Below, in pieces: positions 50,842 to 61,983 of a stretch of DNA of 64,000 nucleotides (positions are counted from its first letter, which is position 1; the number at the start of each line of letters is the position of its first letter). Source of the stretch: Nemophila menziesii (taxonomy: Eukaryota > Streptophyta > Magnoliopsida > Boraginales > Hydrophyllaceae); assembly GCA_029959085.1 (NCBI GenBank), contig JARWIR010000008.1:19578001-19642000 (forward strand), in the 5' to 3' direction. A program made the translations under genes and the position numbers. The notes below the pieces were generated by a model. The model was not told the origin of the DNA. It did no database searches and saw only the letters and a program-made list of their open reading frames with translations.

Positions 50842-52007
50842 CAATCTGATGATCCTCCCAAGCTTCTTGATCTGCAAATGGATCCATTTTCTTTTTAGTT
50901 TCTGTATCTCTGTACAAATCAATGATCAAGATCATATCAACTTTGAGAAACTATAAATCTAATTAACATTACACACACGTATAACATGTATATATACCTG
51001 TAACGAGCCAAAGCTACAACAAATCTTTTATCCTGATTTACTCCACCTTCCACATCATATGCTTCCGGAATTCTATACTGTATTAAAATGAATAAGAAAA
51101 ACGCATTTTATATCAGTTAAAAGCACATTAAGTAGAGATAATAATTTCAGTAAGTATCTAAATTACATTGTTACCTCATTATTATCATCAGTTTCCTCAG
51201 TCCATGCTAACTAAATCATATATATCTTTCTTGTATCTTCCAAAACATACATTTTTTAATACAATGTCACACTTGAGATTTAATCTACCTAAACACCATT
51301 AAAACAGGAAGAGTAAGTCATAATTACCTATGGTTACGCTTTTCAACTTCAGACACTTTGATACCATCGAATAAGTATTGTTCATCTTCAATTTCATCTC
51401 TGAGAAATCAAAATATGTGGTGTAAAAATGAAAATCTTTGATTTAAGGATTACAGAAAAAAAAGTAAGTTAATTTCTTTATAATACCTGAGTTCCTCTAG
51501 TTTCTTCTGCTCCCTTTTCTTTAAGTATTCTTGTCTTGAAGCTTTTCTGTACAAAGTAATACATGACACGTAAATTTAATAAAGTTACGAAAATTTGCAT
51601 AATCAAATAAGGATCATTATAACAAAATAAACCTTAAAGTATCGAGCAGATCATCTTCCAAAGCTTTGGATCTTCAAATAGCTTCTTCTGTTATGTACAT
51701 ATACACATTTCACAATTCAGAATTATAGGTAACGATAAATATATAAATTACCATGGAAATAAAACGTAGAAAAATTATTACCTTCGTCCTTTTTACTCAA
51801 TTTTCGCTCAGTTACCTGTAAAAAAACAAGGATAAAAAACCACATCAGAAAATACATCTCAGTAAAAACAAATTTCATAGAGCAGAAAAAATCATTATCA
51901 CTCGGTAATTATTTTATTAATACCTTCTTAGTTGCTGCAGCATCAAGTTCTCTAATATGCTTCTCTAATTCCTCCCTTTTTCTTTTGTCACGTCTTTCTT
52001 CTTCGAA
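50842..52007 (-). pseudogene. Captured multi-exon fragment of a PRP2/DHX16-like DEAH-box splicing helicase
   Basis: Seven exons with GT-AG boundaries lie in order on the minus strand at 52,007-51,924, 51,815-51,782, about 51,671-51,633, 51,546-51,487, 51,399-51,328, 51,077-50,998 and 50,909-50,842. They encode FEEERRDKRKREELEKHIRE.., VTERKLSKKDE, ALEDDLLDTL, KASRQEYLKKREQKKLEELR, RDEIEDEQYLFDGIKVSEVE, YRIPEAYDVEGGVNQDKRFV and KMDPFADQEAWEDHQI. This order matches the N-terminal, pre-helicase region of plant PRP2-type helicases (ESP3/MEE29, human DHX16), which drive spliceosome activation. The helicase core is absent. Retained introns show capture at the DNA level. Confidence 0.75.
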
Positions 52008-52759
52008 CTGTAAAAAATCAATTTATTCTCATGAAAAAGTCACTTTAGTCTCATAAAATAGTTATTATATAAACAAATATGTTTATGATAAGCTAAACAA
52101 TTTCAAAAGATGTAAGAAAGAGGGATTAAGTAGAGAAACACATGAAACACAAAGTATGCATATTACATGTTCGATAAAATGATTAAACAAATAAATACCT
52201 AAATAAAGTCTCAAATTCTACACAAACAGCAGCTATGATGATTAAAACAGCAGCTAAACCACCAGATACAAAGAAGATGAATTTTGCAATTACTGAAAGT
52301 ATAGGGGAAGGGAAGTGTTTTATATAGTTTGAAGAATGTAATAAACTGCATTCGGTGCTTGAATAAATGATCAACCTGAATTATGATGACAAAAAGTTAA
52401 GGTTTTAAATGATGTAGGATATAATGAAAGTGAAAAATGATATAATTTTCTGCAAAAAAATAAACACATTTAAACATGCTTTGAAACAAGATTATATATA
52501 AACTGACCTGTCAAACATGCTTTGAAGTATACACCAATTTAATGGTCCATTCAAGAGTTTTGGGTAGGATTTATCAAGTGGACATGAAGTTACTAATTAA
52601 CACTTTTGTCCTTCACAATAAAATCAGTTTGTGCAACTGTTTCCTGTAATAGAGACAAGAGGATATGAGACTCCTTCCATATTAATTATAATTGCACAGT
52701 TAAATCCCTGTGATATACCTGATACATAAGTTTTAAAAATTGAAAAAAGAAATCAAAGT

Positions 52760-53620
52760 ACCTGATACATAAGTTCACCAAGAGAATAAACTTGATCTTC
52801 AGAAGGTTTAGCAGATAGTAATGCATTAAAGGCCTACATATGAATAATACACACATTAATTATATTCAAACTTCACCAAATTCGATTTTTTTAGTGTAAT
52901 TACTTACCTTCACTCAAGAGTATTCGTAAATAGGATGTTTAGTAGGTGCTGTTCTCATCAATTTTCCTCACAGAATCCTGATCATTATACATTGACAAAT
53001 AAGCAATTAAAACACATTGGTACACTTGAAAGGAAAGATAATGCGAAATTCATATGATTATATATGTGGTATATGTGGTATATGTATAAAAACCTTGATG
53101 ATGTAATTAGCAGCATTCACGCTTCTGCTTTTGAAGATATCATTTTTTACATCCCCTGTTTTCCTTCACTTTCAGCCCCTGAATTTTTTACCAAGGAAAA
53201 GCTCATGAGAAAACACTCCAAATGGAGAAGGGTGGTGTATTTTACCTCTAGGTGTACTAGCTCATCTTGAATTTGCATCTTCTCTATGTTCAGCATCTGA
53301 TAGACCATGATCAGAATGAGCATCTCCTGTACTATTCTCTCCTGTAGCATTTTCGATTTAATAGCCTATCAAACATGTCAGCAAGTAAGCATATTTTAGA
53401 TATTTTAGACTATCATAAACTAAAGAATACGAATAACTCACCAAATTTGATACTTTAGACTCAAGAGCAACATGTAAAGGTTGTTTTCCACATCACCATA
53501 AGAAGCCGTATACATCGATCCTCAAGTTATTCTCATCCATTACCTCGTACAATGACAAATCCCACTCCTCCACCACCTCGATTTCCAAGTTCTATCAAAC
53601 TAGGTCAAAATAAGGATCAA
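52760..53620 (-). pseudogene. Other exon-like pieces inside the CACTA element
   Basis: Three minus-strand stretches look exon-derived. One near 52,769-52,833 encodes AFNALLSAKPSEDQVYSLGE. Another near 53,245-53,350 encodes NATGENSTGDAHSDHGLSDA and a stop. A third near 53,455-53,560 encodes KQPLHVALESKVSNL, which is ankyrin-repeat-like, with an in-frame stop nearby. Source genes are not identified with confidence. Confidence 0.35.
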
Positions 53621-53702
53621 TGCGACCTCTCACTACTACCACAGCCGAACAGAGCAGATAAATAATGGAAGAATTGAGATAGGAATTTACCTCTACCGTA
53701 GA

Positions 53703-53990
53703 GAACCACCGCGAGAAAAGAGAGAGCGCCACCGCGAGAAAAGAGAGAGCGCTACCGTGATAAAAGAGAGAGCGCCACCGCGAGAAAAGAGAGAGCGCTA
53801 CCGTGAGAAAAGAGAGAGCTCCACCGCGAGAAAAGAGAGAGCGCCACCGTGAGAAAAGAGAGAGCGCCACCGTGAGAAAAGAGAGAGCGCTACCGTGAGA
53901 AAAGAGAGAGCGCCACCGCGAGAAAAGAGAGAGCGCCACCGTGAGAAAAGAGAGAGCGCCACCGTGAGAAAAGAGAGAGCGCCACCACGG
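53703..53990. repeat. 23-bp minisatellite in the CACTA element
   Basis: About 12 tandem copies of CCACCGCGAGAAAAGAGAGA plus GCG, with C/T variation at CGCGAG/CGTGAG and GCC/GCT. Because 23 is not a multiple of three, the minus-strand frame 53,595-54,107 repeats a 23-residue pattern every 69 bp. That frame is a repeat artefact, not a gene. Confidence 0.9.
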
Positions 53991-54381
53991 CAAAAGACAG
54001 CACCACCGGAGAAGACAAACGCAAGCAAATTGGCATACAAGGGAGAAACTGTAGACAATAAGAGAAGAAAAGGAAGTAGAGAAGGCTAAAAGAGACGGCG
54101 CCGTCATGGAGAGGTGGGGCTCGGTGGCGGAGAAGATGCGGTCTAGGGTTAGGGTTTTGCTTTGCGTGAGAGAGAGAGAAGAGAGAGAAAGAGTTTTGTC
54201 TATTTGATTTGATAAAATGAAATTGATAGTTAAGTATCAGTATGTATATTGCTTAATTAATAGAATTGCTAGTGTATATAAACCATACCGCCACGGAAAA
54301 TATTTTTAAATTGGGTTAATAATGGCTGTTAAAGTTAATGCCACCCGTTAAATGCTACCTTTACTAAGATTTTTTGTAGTG

Positions 54382-54620
54382 AATTATTCTCTGTATATCG
54401 AATACAATTTTTTTTGTCAATACACAACACAGGTGTTTGTATAATTTATGGTAACAATATCGTTGATCTCGAGGATAAGATCACTTCCATAAGTGAGTAC
54501 TACATATTACTTGTATTGTTATAGTTGTAACAAATTAATTATTGAGATATAAATATTTGTGTTGTGTAATCCATTTTTTTCTTTGTTAGTCACAAAGGTA
54601 ATAGAATAATTGTTTGAGTC
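54382..54620. repeat. Unclassified dispersed repeat, copy A (right part)
   Basis: Continues copy A after the CACTA element: ATATCGAATAC.., ACAGGTGTTTGTA, CGTTGATCT and GATAAGATCAC are shared with 55,475-55,620. Confidence 0.6.
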
Positions 54621-54949
54621 GCCAAACTAACAAGCTTGTTGGCACATTGTTTTTTGACTAAAGAATTTCTCCTTCGCCCTAATTAGCTCAACTTATCCAC
54701 CTTGACTAAACGCTTATGGTGTTGGGTGATATTTTGTATTTAGCTTTTTATGCGTATTAATAGTATTAAGAGATAATTGCTAATTAGGTCCATAACTAAA
54801 CAAATCATGCCTTAAGAAGTCCATTCTAATAACTTGGATGAATAAAGTCCAAAATATTATTTAGATATTTTGTATAAATAATTATTTTATTAGGTATTTT
54901 TTTATAAAAAAAATTATTAAAGAGCATGATAATGCTTTCTTTAATAACC
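54621..54949. other. Intergenic, nothing recognised
   Basis: AT-rich sequence between repeat copies A and B; no feature supported. Confidence 0.4.
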
Positions 54950-55640
54950 TTTTTTACTTTAAAGTTTTGTTAAAAAAATTTAAATGGTCAATCCAATATC
55001 AAGTCAATTTCCATGTTCGTAATGCATATGTCACACTGCAAACTTGAACCTAAGTGCTTGTTTTTTTTTTCATTTTCCATTTTTTTCTTTTTTCAAAATA
55101 ATAAATAACTACATTTGTTTTTATAACAAAAATTATCAACTTGACTATAATCAGATTAAACGCAATCAATCGCAATCAATGGATAAAGAAGGCTTAACTA
55201 TGTATTGGCAACACTAAACATTGAAATACTCAGTATAGGATTATATGATTCAGTGTTTATGTTTATTTTTTTTTTCATAATAATTTAATCTATATTTTAA
55301 CAACCTTAGTAAATATATAGATTTATATATTTTTAATATTAAGTATAGGTAATTTAAAGTGTATTTGAAAAAAGTATCATTAACCTCGAGTTTTGAATAT
55401 ATTTATATATTCGAATTAACATGGTCCTTCAAATGTTTGATGTCAAGGTAAGAAGAAATGAAGAATCACTATCCTCTCGATATCGAATACCGATAATACA
55501 GGTGTTTGTACATTTTATTGTAACAATTACGTTGATCTGGGATAAGACCACTAATAAAATAACGTTGATTAGGGGACAAGATCATTTTCACAAATGAATT
55601 GTACATAATATCACTTGTATCGTTACACTTGAGTAATAAG
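54950..55640. repeat. Unclassified dispersed repeat, copy B
   Basis: Colinear with copies A and C: TTTAAAGTTTTGT, AAATAATAAATAACTA, CTTAACTATGTATTG, GAAATACTCAGTATAGGAT and TTTTAACAACCTTAGT. This copy shows the uninterrupted form of the site where the CACTA element entered copy A. Confidence 0.6.
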
Positions 55641-56150
55641 AATGTGAACACACGGTGTTCACATGTTTTTTTCCATTTTAAGTTTTATCTAATACTCGAA
55701 GAGAAAATTCGACAACTAATACCTATATTTTTCTAATATATTGCTCTATGTTTGTTTTGGTATTCGAACATAGCTTGTACTAAAACATATTTACTTAGTT
55801 CAATATTTAGTCTAGATGCTCGAAAAAAACTTATTCATACCAATGCTCAATCTTACCATGTATATTGTTATAGTATTATGGCCTTCGTGTTGTAACTGGG
55901 TCTAGTATTTTGGAAATCGTGTTGTAGCTCAATCCCTTCGCATTCCTCACTAGAGAAACCTTCTCTAGTTCCCTTTTTGAGTTTTAATAAAACTATTTTT
56001 TGTCATTTCATAACTATAACACTATTCCTAGCGCCACTTTCGAATCACCAAAACAGTTTTTGTAGTGTGCCACTTTCGAATCACCAAAAAGTCTTTAAGC
56101 TTCTTAAAATTTATGTGGTAGAGGCAAATCTATGTGCTAATATAATCCCA
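55641..56150. other. Intergenic with a short palindrome
   Basis: GTGAACAC-ACG-GTGTTCAC-like palindrome at about 55,646-55,664. No gene recognised. Confidence 0.4.
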
Positions 56151-56340
56151 GAGTTCCTAACAATTGGACAGCACATATAAATTAGAAGCCATATCTTCCT
56201 TCATGGAACCAACAAGCCAAGTCATACTCACGAAATCTTTTGCATCCCAATTGACATAAGTTGCAGCCTTCATATATAGTGCCTTTGTATCACCTACCCT
56301 ACCCAGTCTTTCTTCTTCCTCAGATATACATACAGAAAAA
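56150..56340 (-). pseudogene. Possible Ty1/copia gag fragment
   Basis: The minus-strand stretch ALYMKAATYVNWDAKDFVSM.., WLVGSMKEDMASNLY and VLSNC resembles the W-D/SWL..SM..DI..N....T segment of copia-type gag polypeptides. No other copia domain is nearby. Identity is tentative. Confidence 0.35.
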
Positions 56341-56589
56341 TGGTGCCTAATCTTACCTCTTTCTCTAATATACATACAAACAAAGCATCTGGTAGTCATC
56401 TGAATAGAGTGAGAATTTGAATCAGAATCATTTTATCATTAAGAATGTGTGAATTCAAATTATAATCATCATTTTAGTAGGGGTTTGTAGTTCTTGATTC
56501 ATACAAATATCAAAATGTAAAAAAAGATATTCCATTCATATGGAAAAATAAAGGCCAAAATAAATTTCCATGAAAAAAAATGCAATAAT

Positions 56590-56842
56590 ACAACTACGTA
56601 GACATAAAATCGAGTGTCCCACTTTATTGCTTCCAAAAACATTTATCTTCATCGGATTCGGTACTTTACACACAGTATGAAAGAAATGTAAGTTGTTGGG
56701 ACATACTGAAGATACCTGTAGAAACATGAAGGAAGTATGGGTCCCAAAGAAATTAGCTATTACAAATGGAGAGGTACAAAAGGAGGATGGTACAAAATGG
56801 ACTATTGTAGCTGCAAGAAGAATCAACTCACTTGGGAAATAG
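56590..56842 (+). pseudogene. LINE ORF1 C-terminal remnant
   Basis: Two frames carry LLLPKTFIFIGFGTLHT, then a knuckle-like CKLLGHTEDTCRNMKEVWVP and WTIVAARRIN, ending at a TAG. The C..GH..C spacing and following W-P motif are typical of plant L1 ORF1. A frameshift separates the pieces. Confidence 0.6.
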
Positions 56843-56979
56843 AATAATCAGGCAACAACAAGCACAAATAACAGTTTCAGTGTGCTAAACCATGATACAA
56901 TAAGTGAAGCTATGGACAAGTTAATTAATAAAGAAGTAGAGGTGGATGTTAAAAAGCCTCCTGACCCCTCATTCTCAAA

Positions 56980-57776
56980 TGACAATTAGTTGGAATGTAA
57001 GAGTCATGAATAAAAGGCTCAAACAAGTTGAGTGTTTGAAGAAAGTAATAAATAAAGATGTTTGGATTTTCATGTTTTTGGAAACTAAGATCAAGCATCA
57101 CAAGTCAAGTAAAGTAATTAATTATGTTTTCAATAAATGGAAAATAGCAACAAAATATTCTCATGACATAAGGGGCAGAATATGGACTTGTTGGGACCCT
57201 ACAAAGGTCAATGTTAAAATACTGGATATGACTGATCAAGCAATTCTATGCAAAGTCAAACACATCCAAACCAGTACTGAATTTTATTATACCCATGTGT
57301 ATGCCCTTAATGATGAAAACTTAAGACATCATTTGTGGGGTACACTTAAGGGATGGGACTTAATAACTCAGAATGGACCTTTGGTTATTCAAGGGGATTT
57401 CGATGAAATTACATGTATTGAAGAGATACTGAATTATACCTCTCTTAATGAGGGATTAGAGGAAATGATCAAATGTATTAATGATTTGGAACTTATAGAT
57501 CTCAACTATAATGGTCCAAAATATACATGGACTAATAGAGCTGTTGAGGAGGACATGAGAGCAAGTAGGATTGAAAGAACTTTAGTCAACTCCACTTGGC
57601 TTACTGAATTCAATCAAACCTCACTGATTTTAAAGACTCCGGGAGTATCTGACCATTCTAGCCAACATCTACAAGTTATTCATGATAAAGGTAAGGGTCT
57701 AGTTCCTTTCAGGTTTTATAATGCTTGGTTGGACCATAAGGAATTTATTCCTTTGGTAGAAGAAGCATGGAAGATC
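56980..57776 (+). pseudogene. LINE ORF2 endonuclease domain remnant
   Basis: An open stretch with ISWNVRVMNKRLKQVECLKK, FLETKIKHHKS, VIQGDFDEITCIEE, YTWTNRAVEEDMRASRIERT and GVSDHSSQHL follows the order of an AP-type endonuclease. The normal WNVRGLN reads WNVRVMN and SDHSP reads SDHSS, so it is degenerate. The frame ends inside the solo LTR at 57,779. Confidence 0.75.
57772..57776. repeat. Target-site duplication (AGATC), left copy, solo LTR
   Basis: AGATC before TGAAAGTCC; the same 5 bp follow the other end at 58,963-58,967. Confidence 0.88.
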
Positions 57777-58962
57777 TGAAAGTCCTAGAGGGGGGGGGGG
57801 GGGTGAATAGGATTACTAATAAAATTAATGCCTAATTAAAAATCTTTTGGACAATTATAAGTTTTAGAGAGAAACTACTAGGTCAACTTAATATATCAAA
57901 CTCTTACGGGATCATGAAATGGATAAGCTAGAAGGTTAGATATATAAGTGATACAAGAAACTTATAAGTCAACTAATATATCAAACTCTTACGGGATCAT
58001 ACAATGGATAAGCTAGAGGTTCGATATATAAGTGATATAAGTAAAATGAGTTTCTATTCTCTTACTACTCTAGATGACAATAAGTTTGATTAACTAAATA
58101 ATGATTACTACGATATTTATACTAGCATATAATCAAACATATAAAGTGCGGAAAGTAAATAGAGTAGGGATAGAAAGTACACAACGATGTATAGTGGTTC
58201 GATTATCCCTACATCCACTACCTAAGGAAGCCATTTTAGGATTTCAAGCTTTTCACTAAGCCCCCGTGTCTCTCTTAACCGGGTCGAGAACACAATAACC
58301 CTTACAACCACTTCGATACCACGAAGCAAACTCTTGTGCTATCGCAACACAAGGAAACCGAGTATACTCCCTATACTCACACTCTATCTTAAGAGGATAA
58401 AACAAGTGTTTGGTTGGTTGTTATAATTTTCCTAAGAACTCCTAAATAGAGGATATAACTCTAAGCTTAAAACTTCTCTTGAGTTGATTGGAACTTTGAA
58501 GCTTCTTTGATTAACTCCTTGATTGTGTAGATATTACAAGTTAATTAATCAAGCTTGAATTGATTCTATGTTGGCTTGAGACCTCTAATTGATGTATAAG
58601 AATGATTACAATTGTATTGGTAAGAGCTAGTTGGTTGAATGTGATAAAGCTCCATTTTATAAGCACATTTCTGACCCTTGGGCGGTATGCCGGTGATCTG
58701 GGCGGTATATCTGCCCTGCTTGTCTTCTAGTCAACGGGAAGATCCAACGTGGCTTGTGACCGTTGGGCAACGGTTCTTTTCCGGCGGTATACCGGTCTTA
58801 AGGGCGGTATGCCGGCCAGGCTAATCAAATTTCCTTGAAAAATAAAGTTAAAACCAAGTAGAAATAGTATTAAGTTAGGGCAAGTATAAAGCACTATTTC
58901 GGGGGTAATTAAAACACGATTTGGCAAATATTGAACAAGATTAAAAGGACGTTAGGCCAACA
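57777..58962. mobile_element. Solo LTR (1,186 bp) inside the LINE
   Basis: The sequence begins TGAAAGTCCTAGAG and ends TTAGGCCAACA, so it has TG..CA ends, and it is flanked by perfect AGATC duplications. Across the two duplications the LINE reading frame continues without a gap (..EEAWKI on the left, PGTPIYSL on the right). No PBS, coding region or second LTR is present. It contains a 14-G run (57,790-57,803), two ~70-bp direct repeats (ATATCAAACTCTTACGGGAT at about 57,894 and 57,972) and a cluster of CGGTAT-ACCG type palindromes (58,676-58,825). Superfamily is not certain. Confidence 0.85.
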
Positions 58963-61803
58963 AGATCCAGTTTCCTGGTACTCCTATCTACAGCCTCACA
59001 AGGAAATTGAAATACCTGAAAAAGAAACTAAAAGAGTTTAATAACAGTTAATTTAAAAATATTTCAAACAATATAAATCACCTACAGGACAGACTGGTGA
59101 ATATTCAAAGAATCTGGTTACAGGGTGATAAATCAATTACTATTCTAACTGAGGAGTCCAAACTTTTTGGGGAATTACAGTCTAAAATACTTAAGGAAGA
59201 ATCAATTATTAGACAAAAATCCAGATCAATTTGGGTAACACATGGAGAACTTAACACATCCTATTTTATGAAGTGGTTAAATGGGAGAAAAGCTCAAAAT
59301 AGTATCACAAGTGTAACAAAAGAAGATGGGTCTATTACCACTGATGAGAGTGATATTGTCAATGAATTTATAAGTTATTACAAAGGCCTGCTGGGAACAA
59401 AGAGAAAAAATCAAGAATTATATGAGACAGGTATCACAAATAAAATATGTAAGAAATAGATAGATAAAGAGCAAAAGAGGGAGCAGAGTCAACCTGTTAC
59501 AGATGGGGAGATCAAAAAAGATCTATTCTCTATTGATAGTTCAAAGATCCCAGGTACTGATGGTTATACATCAGCTTTCTTCAAGAAAATATGGTACATT
59601 ACAGGATCAGATGTATGTAAAGAAGTTAAAAGTACTTTAATAGATTGTCAACTACTAAAAGAAGTCAATTCAGCTACTATAACTCTTATACCAAAAGTTC
59701 AAAATCCAAGCTCAGTCAAAAGTTATAGACCAATAGCTTGTTGCAATATAATATATAAATGTACCTCAAAGATAATTGCATATAGACACAAAGTTACACT
59801 AATATCAAGTAATCAATCTGCCTTCATTCAAGAAAGGAATATTGGAGAAAACATCCTTATAGCTCAGGAATTGGTAAGAGGATACTCTAGAGCTCAAATT
59901 TCAGAGAGATGTGTCTTAAACTTGATTTAATTAAGGCATATGATTCACTTGACTGGGATTTATTTATAAAATAACTGAAAGCTTTTGATTATCCAGAAAC
60001 TTTAATAAATTGGGTCAAAATGTGTCTCACCTCTACATCTTACAGTATTATGATTAATGGTGTACCAAAGATTTTTTTTCACAGGAGCAAGAGGTTTAAG
60101 ACAGGGGGGCCTTATCTCCCCATATCTATTTGTTACTTGCATGGAAGTCCTCACACAAATTATGAAGATATCTGGGAACAAAAAAGATTTTGAGTGACAT
60201 CCAAATTGTAAAAATTAAACCTCAATAACCTTATGTCTGTAGATGATTTGATTGTTTTTTCAAACCAACTACAAGAACAATGTTGATTATTAAATAGGGA
60301 CTTGAGCTATTTCACAAATTATCAAGCCTGTAAATTAGTGTCAATAAGAGAAATATATTTTATGAAGGTTGTTCTAAGAATACAAAAAGAGAAATGTGGG
60401 AGATTTTACATATACCTGAAGGTCAATTACCAATGAAATATCTTAGGGTCCCACTAATTTCAGGAAGACTAATTGAAGACTGTAAGCCTCTCATATCCAG
60501 AATGGTGAAACAAATAGAGCATTGGAGTTCAAAATGTCTATCCTTTGCAGGTAGAATACAACGTATCAAGATGGTAATGATTAATCTAGCCTCTTATTGG
60601 TATAGTAGTTTGCCATTCCCAAAAATATTATCAAAGGGATAAAAAGTAAAATTACAACCTTTCTATAGAAAGGAACAAGTGAAGCAAAAGGGGGCTTTAA
60701 AGTTGCTTGGGACACTATTTTCTTACTAATAGAAGAAGGCGATTTAGGGATAAAAAAACCTTATATTCAGAATCAAACAACTATCCTCAAGTTATTATGG
60801 AACTCCTGCTACCCTAGGAATACTCTTTGGTCTAATTGGGTGCAACATGTTCTTTTAAAAGGCAAATCATTCTGGCAAGTAGACATCCCTCAGGATACAT
60901 CATGGGGATGCAGGAAAATATTGAAGATGAGAATTATAGCCAAGAATTTTATTGCCTACAATATTGGTAATGGGAATAACATATCACTATGGTGGAGTTA
61001 TTGGCTACCATATGGTAAAAGACTGAACTATTTACAAAGGAGTAATATGGCCTCAGGGTACTTTACACACAGTAAATTATCACAATTCATCAACCAAGAT
61101 CAGTGGAAATGCCCTGCAAAATTTAAATTCATGGATGAATTGACAAAATATATAAAGTATGATAAAAGAAAGGATGATATGGTGATTTGGAAATACACTA
61201 AGAAGGGTAAATTAATCTTTCGAGAAACTTATGAGCAAATTCGAATTAAGCAACCAGATAAGGACTGGTCTAAGGCAATCTGGAAATCAAAAGGCCAACC
61301 TCGATACAAATTTATATTATGGCTAATTCATCTAGATCGGGTTGCTACAAAACAGAGATTATTTTCATGTGGTTTTATTTCTAATCCAACGTGTGAGTTT
61401 TGTAGTAAAAAAAGTGAGGATAGAGATCACCTGTTCTGGAATTGCTCAATAACCAAAAGAGTATGCATCAGATGAATACACTGAAGAACATACTAAGATT
61501 ACTGAGTGGAAACCACTTATGGGCTGGTATATTGCGCAACATAATGGTAACAACACCTCTGACAACATCTTGAAGGTTCTCCTTTTGATTGCAACCTATA
61601 CTATTTGGATAGAACGCAATAATAGAGTTTTCAAGAAGGAATTCGACTCGAAGGAGGATATATTTGATAGTATTTCAATGGCGTTTAGAGAAAACCTTAC
61701 AAGGTTTCAGAGGGTAAGGGTACGAAGGCGGTGGATCGAACAATGCAGAGATGGAGTAGGTGAAGAGTCAGGGTCATTGGAGAACATGATGTACTTTAAT
61801 TGA
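58963..61803 (+). pseudogene. LINE ORF2 remnant: RT and zinc-binding region
   Basis: After the solo LTR, the LINE resumes with PGTPIYSL.., LKYLKKKLKEFNN. Next come VNIQRIWLQGDK.. and SIWVTHGELNTSYFMKWLNG (59,090-59,459). Stop-riddled RT motifs (KSYRPIACCNIIYKCTSKI near 59,720; LITLCLXMI region) follow to about 60,650, with VPLISGRLIEDCKPLISRM and LSFAGRIQRIKMV. A zf-RVT part has KAIWKSKGQPRYKFILWLIH and CEFCSKKSEDRDHLFWNC (60,840-61,475). The C-terminus is TIWIERNNRVFKKEFDSKED (61,519-61,803) without RNase H. Catalytic motif C is not intact. Confidence 0.75.
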
Positions 61804-61983
61804 CTTTCTAGATTCCTTTTTTTATTATGTCCGTTTTGATGTAAATGGGCCTTGTCTAATTGACAGCCCATAGTAGTTTTTTTTATCTTTAAGCTTGAGA
61901 TAAAATGTAATAACTTAACATGCCCATGTACCTTGATATGTTTGATGATATAAAATTTGATACTTGCCAAGCAAAAAAAAAAG

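Larger units (their letters stand above)
50237..54381. mobile_element. Non-autonomous CACTA element carrying host gene fragments
   Basis: The 4,145-bp element starts CACTACAAAAAA and ends TTTTTTGTAGTG, a 12-bp terminal inverted repeat typical of En/Spm. Subterminal GTGGCGGT/ACCGCCAC words are dense at the left end (about 50,280-50,520) and sparser at the right. No transposase is encoded. It carries minus-strand exons of a spliceosomal helicase gene with introns, other exon-like pieces and a 23-bp minisatellite. The 3-bp flanks are TTA and AAT, which do not match; ATT occurs one base away on each side (50,233-50,235 and 54,383-54,385). Confidence 0.85.
56590..61983 (+). mobile_element. Decayed LINE of a second lineage, interrupted by a solo LTR
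   Basis: The element is on the plus strand and ends in an A-rich tail at about 61,973-61,983. Remnants of ORF1 (56,590-56,842) and ORF2 (about 56,980-61,803) are colinear but contain stops and frameshifts. It lacks an RNase H domain, unlike the LINE at 42.6 kb. The 5' limit is not defined. The solo LTR at 57,777-58,962 sits between the endonuclease and RT parts. Confidence 0.8.

Noticed and set aside
53703..53990. Short regular repeats that could suggest a CRISPR array
   Set aside because: Units are directly adjacent with no unique spacers, and the context is a plant CACTA element.
53595..54107. 170-codon minus-strand frame with repeating WRSLFSHGGALSFL-type peptide
   Set aside because: It is produced by the 23-bp minisatellite, which stays open in all frames of that strand; no independent coding evidence.
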